Part shown: in pieces, positions 8,157 to 10,510 of the stretch
How positions within the stretch are numbered: the stretch's first letter is position 1
Layout: each line of letters starts with the position of its first letter
Assembly: GCA_003118195.1 (NCBI GenBank)
Contig: BEXV01003834.1
Location: 11,921 to 22,430, forward strand
Source: Hemicentrotus pulcherrimus
Taxonomy: Eukaryota; Echinodermata; Echinoidea; Camarodonta; Strongylocentrotidae
Length of the DNA: 10,510 nt
Reading direction: 5' to 3'
Notes under the pieces: model-generated
Databases searched by the model: none
What the model saw: only the letters and a program-made list of their open reading frames with translations
What the model was told of the DNA's origin: nothing
Program-made: the position numbers and the translations under genes

Positions 8157-8762
8157 GCGTAACGATTTGCTTTAGTATCATAATAGCAAATATAACAAGA
8201 GGCAAATATTGTTTTCCTGAAAATTACAATGTATATTAAAAAATGTTGCCGTTTGTAAATACATGAACTTGAAACAATAAGTACCCTCGAAAGTGTCGCA
8301 ATATATCATGTGTGAGTGAGCTTGAAGTTTAATGGTGTAGATTTGTTTGAGACTTTTATTGCCTTTACCGAGATATATCTCCGATCCAATCAAATTTAGT
8401 GATGTTATCGAACAACTAATCCTATTAATATGCGTAACGATTTGCTTTAGTATCATAATAACAAATATAACAAGAGGCAAATATAGTTTTCCTGAAAATT
8501 ACAATGTATATTAAAAAAATGTTGCCGTTTGTAAGTACATGAACTTGAAACAATAAGTAGCCTTAAAAGTGTTGCAATATATCATGTGTGAGTGAGCTTG
8601 AAGTTTAACATGAACTTGAAACAATAAGTAGCCTTAAAAGTGTTGCAATATATCATGTGTGAGTGAGCTTGAAGTTTAATGGTGTAGATTTGTTTGAGAC
8701 TTTTATAGCCTTCACTGAGATATATCTTGATCCAATCAAATTCAGTGATGTTATCGAACAAC
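8157..8762. repeat. 275-bp tandem repeat, two copies, second with internal duplication
   Basis: The unit starts GCGTAACGATTTGCTTTAG at 8157 and again at 8432. Copy 1 is complete (8157-8431). Copy 2 is near-identical, but a 71-bp segment beginning ACATGAACTTGAAAC occurs twice in it (8537-8607 and 8608-8678). Copy 2 stops at GTTATCGAACAAC, where the 8763-9270 element begins. High identity between copies indicates recent amplification. Confidence 0.88.
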
Positions 8763-9270
8763 TTAAAGGTATCACAAAGTTTTGGTATGGGGTCATGAAT
8801 TTGGTTTAAATGAACATATTAGAAGCATATGCGATCCTTCAATATGCAGTGATCGTTGTCGCGGTTGAAATCAAGTCTAAAGTTATGAAATTGTAAATAA
8901 TAAACTCTTTATGTTGTATAGCGCCCTCTCAAGGTCAAGATATTAATTATAATAAAACAATGTTTTTGGACTAATTATGACCGATAAGCTATTCCTGTTT
9001 GGTAGGTATATATCACAACTACATATTCTGAAATTTTCAGGGTCGCAGCTACCATTGTACGGCCGTATGCGCTATTTGAAAATTATCAAAATTTATCGGG
9101 AGTACCAATAAATTTTTATTTTCGTTTTTTCTCGAAAGCACAAGTGTTTTAGGGGCTAATTTTTGTAGTGCTTATTATACATCCACAGGGGCATCCCAAT
9201 ATGTCAAAATAGTAAAGAATCATTATCCCCCAAATTTTCAAAATTTCCCAAAACTTTGTATTACCTTTAA
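8763..9270. mobile_element. Short TTAA-bordered DNA transposon, 508 bp, inserted in the tandem repeat
   Basis: The left end TTAAAGGTATCACAAAGTTT (8763-8782) and the reverse complement of the right end, TTAAAGGTAATACAAAGTTT (9251-9270), match at 18 of 20 positions, and the match extends a few bases further (TGG). TTAA lies at both borders. There is no coding capacity, so it is non-autonomous. It interrupts the 275-bp repeat array, so it arrived after that array began. Confidence 0.85.
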
Positions 9271-9560
9271 CAATATCAATCTTCTATTTTCCTAAATAAA
9301 CCTGGGAAACTTGAAAATAGCATTACAATATAAATTCATCGTTAGTGAAAATGTAATACAATACACAACAATGGGCAAATAATTGTTTCCAGACCAATGA
9401 TTTAAGTGAGAAAACTAATACATTTTATATTGAAACTGTTGTTGACGTTTGTATATACATCAACTTGAAATAGCCTTGAAAGTGTCGCCATATATCATGT
9501 GTGAGTGAGCTTGAAGTTTAATGGTGTAGGTTTGTTTGATAATATATAGCCTTTACTGCT
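9271..9560. repeat. Diverged third copy of the 275-bp repeat
   Basis: From about 9440 to 9560 it closely follows the tandem unit, with GTGTCGC, then ATATATCATGTGTGAGTGAG and GCTTGAAGTTTAATGGTGTA (9491-9529). The first half is much more diverged (AGGCAAATA against GGGCAAATAA, then GTTTTCC). It lies downstream of the 8763-9270 insertion. Confidence 0.7.
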
Positions 9561-9975
9561 TGGGGTCCAGGGGCAAAGCCCCAATGGGGGTCAAGGGGTG
9601 GACCCCAATAAACTCAGGGGTTGTAGGCGTTTACGGTAATTACGGTCAGATAACCATATTTTGATACCTTATTTGTGACACTGTCAGGTCAATAATTGGC
9701 GTGGGGTCAAGGAGCCCCCTACAGCTTAGGGGTTTTACGCATTAAATTACGGTCAGATGAGCATAAAGGGGCCCGCCTTATGGCCCTTAGTGGGGTCCAA
9801 GGACAGAGCCCCTGGAAGCACGGGGGTGTAAGGCATTTAATTATTGTCAGATAAGCATCCAGTGGCCCGCTTTAGGGTCCCTTGTAGGGCCAAAGGGGTG
9901 GAGCACCCGCAAGCTCAGGGATTTTAAGTATTAATCACGGTCAGAAGAGCATGTTTGATACCTCATATTTTGTGA
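9545..9975. repeat. GC-rich degenerate tandem array, units of 94-107 bp
   Basis: Four units each end in a block like TTACGGTCAGATAAGCAT; ACGGTCAGA or ATTGTCAGA occurs at 9642, 9749, 9843 and 9937. Each unit carries GGGGTC...GCCCC words with dyad symmetry followed by AGCTCAGGGGTTTTA-like sequence. The phrase TTTGATACCT...TTTGTGACACTG appears near 9660 and 9954, bracketing the inner units. Composition is strikingly G-rich against the AT-rich surroundings. Confidence 0.75.
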
Positions 9976-10357
9976 CACTGGTAGGTTCTCTTCAACTCTT
10001 CAACATACTTTTTCCAAAAAGTGAGGGGCGGGCTCGAGCTCCCTGATCCACGGGCCTTGACATGACAGACTGTAAATTTGGGAATTTTCCATAAACGCAT
10101 ACAACAGTATGATTTAAAAAAAAGTGAGAAAAACGTTTGAATTTTTTTTGGAGGCAACTGCCCCCAAGCCCCCAACAGTACGCCAGTGCGAGGGACGAGG
10201 GAGCATTGTGAACGAGAGGGGCAAGGGTGACGGCACTGACTACCCCCACACAGCTTTTTAAAGTTGCGTTGTATTACACAAGTTACAAGTACTTTCTTTA
10301 GCAAAACTATATTAAATATCGTAAATATCAGTAAAGGAAGTATAATCTAGTATACAA

Positions 10358-10417
10358 ATGATGCACAGGTTTGAGTGCGTCGGTAGGAATTGTGTGCACA
10401 AGGTATCTGTGCATCAT
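10358..10417. repeat. 11-bp inverted repeat ATGATGCACAG / CTGTGCATCAT
   Basis: Perfect 11-base arms (10358-10368 and 10407-10417) are separated by 38 bases. They could be ends of a very small or decayed element; no target duplication was recognised. Confidence 0.6.
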
Positions 10418-10510
10418 CTGTTTTATAAGATGGGGCCAAAAAAATTGTCAAAAATACAAAATTTCGTTATTTTACATATATACCGGATGCATGGCAAAAT
10501 CATGCGTCCG

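Larger units (their letters stand above)
7315..10510 (+). other. Downstream intron, incomplete; repeat-rich
   Basis: It begins with a GTAAGT donor and runs off the window with no recognisable C-terminal ZnT exon. Contents are a hairpin with GC-rich arms (7912-7949), 275-bp tandem repeats (8157-8762), a TTAA-bordered element (8763-9270), a diverged repeat copy (about 9271-9560), a GC-rich array (9545-9975) and an inverted repeat (10358-10417). ORFs here overlap repeats and look accidental. Confidence 0.75.

Noticed and set aside
8178..8480. Minus-strand 100-codon ORF
   Set aside because: It spans the 275-bp tandem repeat and has no recognisable domain.
9963..10304. Two overlapping minus-strand ORFs (113 and 85 codons)
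   Set aside because: They overlap each other in different frames in a GC-rich repeat-like region with Pro/Gly/Ser bias; no domain recognised.
1..10510. CRISPR arrays, operons, prophage or other bacterial systems
   Set aside because: The spliced animal gene, lack of long ORFs, and repeats with no short direct-repeat/spacer pattern exclude them.

Overview
The window is animal nuclear DNA. It is AT-rich, has no bacterial-style operons or long ORFs, and carries four short exons with textbook GT-AG splice sites and large introns full of small transposable elements and tandem repeats. The exons spell out the middle of one plus-strand gene: a cation diffusion facilitator zinc transporter of the SLC30A2/3/8 (ZnT2/ZnT3/ZnT8) group. 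The frequent TACATGTA palindromes, the dense short DNA transposons and an invertebrate-looking ZnT sequence suggest a marine invertebrate, perhaps a sea urchin, hemichordate, amphioxus or mollusc. The species is an inference and cannot be fixed from this window.

Layout: 1-1468 is upstream intron or 5' sequence with no recognisable exon. Exon A (1469-1615) carries TM2 with its HxxxD zinc site, exon B (2528-2681) TM3 and TM4, exon C (5793-6018) the cytosolic His-rich and acidic loop plus TM5 with the second HxxxD, and exon D (7209-7314) TM6. The four exons join in frame (intron phases 1,1,2,0,1) into 211 codons. The N-terminus with TM1 and the C-terminal cytosolic domain are not in the window and must lie outside it. 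From 7315 to the end I see only intron or repeat sequence.

The introns explain most of the DNA. Three short elements with TTAAAGR... inverted ends and TTAA at the borders sit at 1685-2071, 3762-4301 and 8763-9270. A fourth, different element with TA borders (4460-4967) carries a terminal hairpin and a tRNA-like stretch with pol III box A and box B. Tandem repeats occur at 5131-5353 (117-bp dimer), 8157-8762 (275-bp unit with an internal 71-bp duplication, plus a diverged copy after 9271) and 9545-9975 (94-107-bp GC-rich units).

I found no evidence for a new multi-gene system. The items most worth checking are the shared ends of the three TTAA elements, the element with a tRNA-like insert, an unexpectedly open reading frame inside the 3762-4301 element, and the acidic and histidine-rich zinc loop of the transporter.
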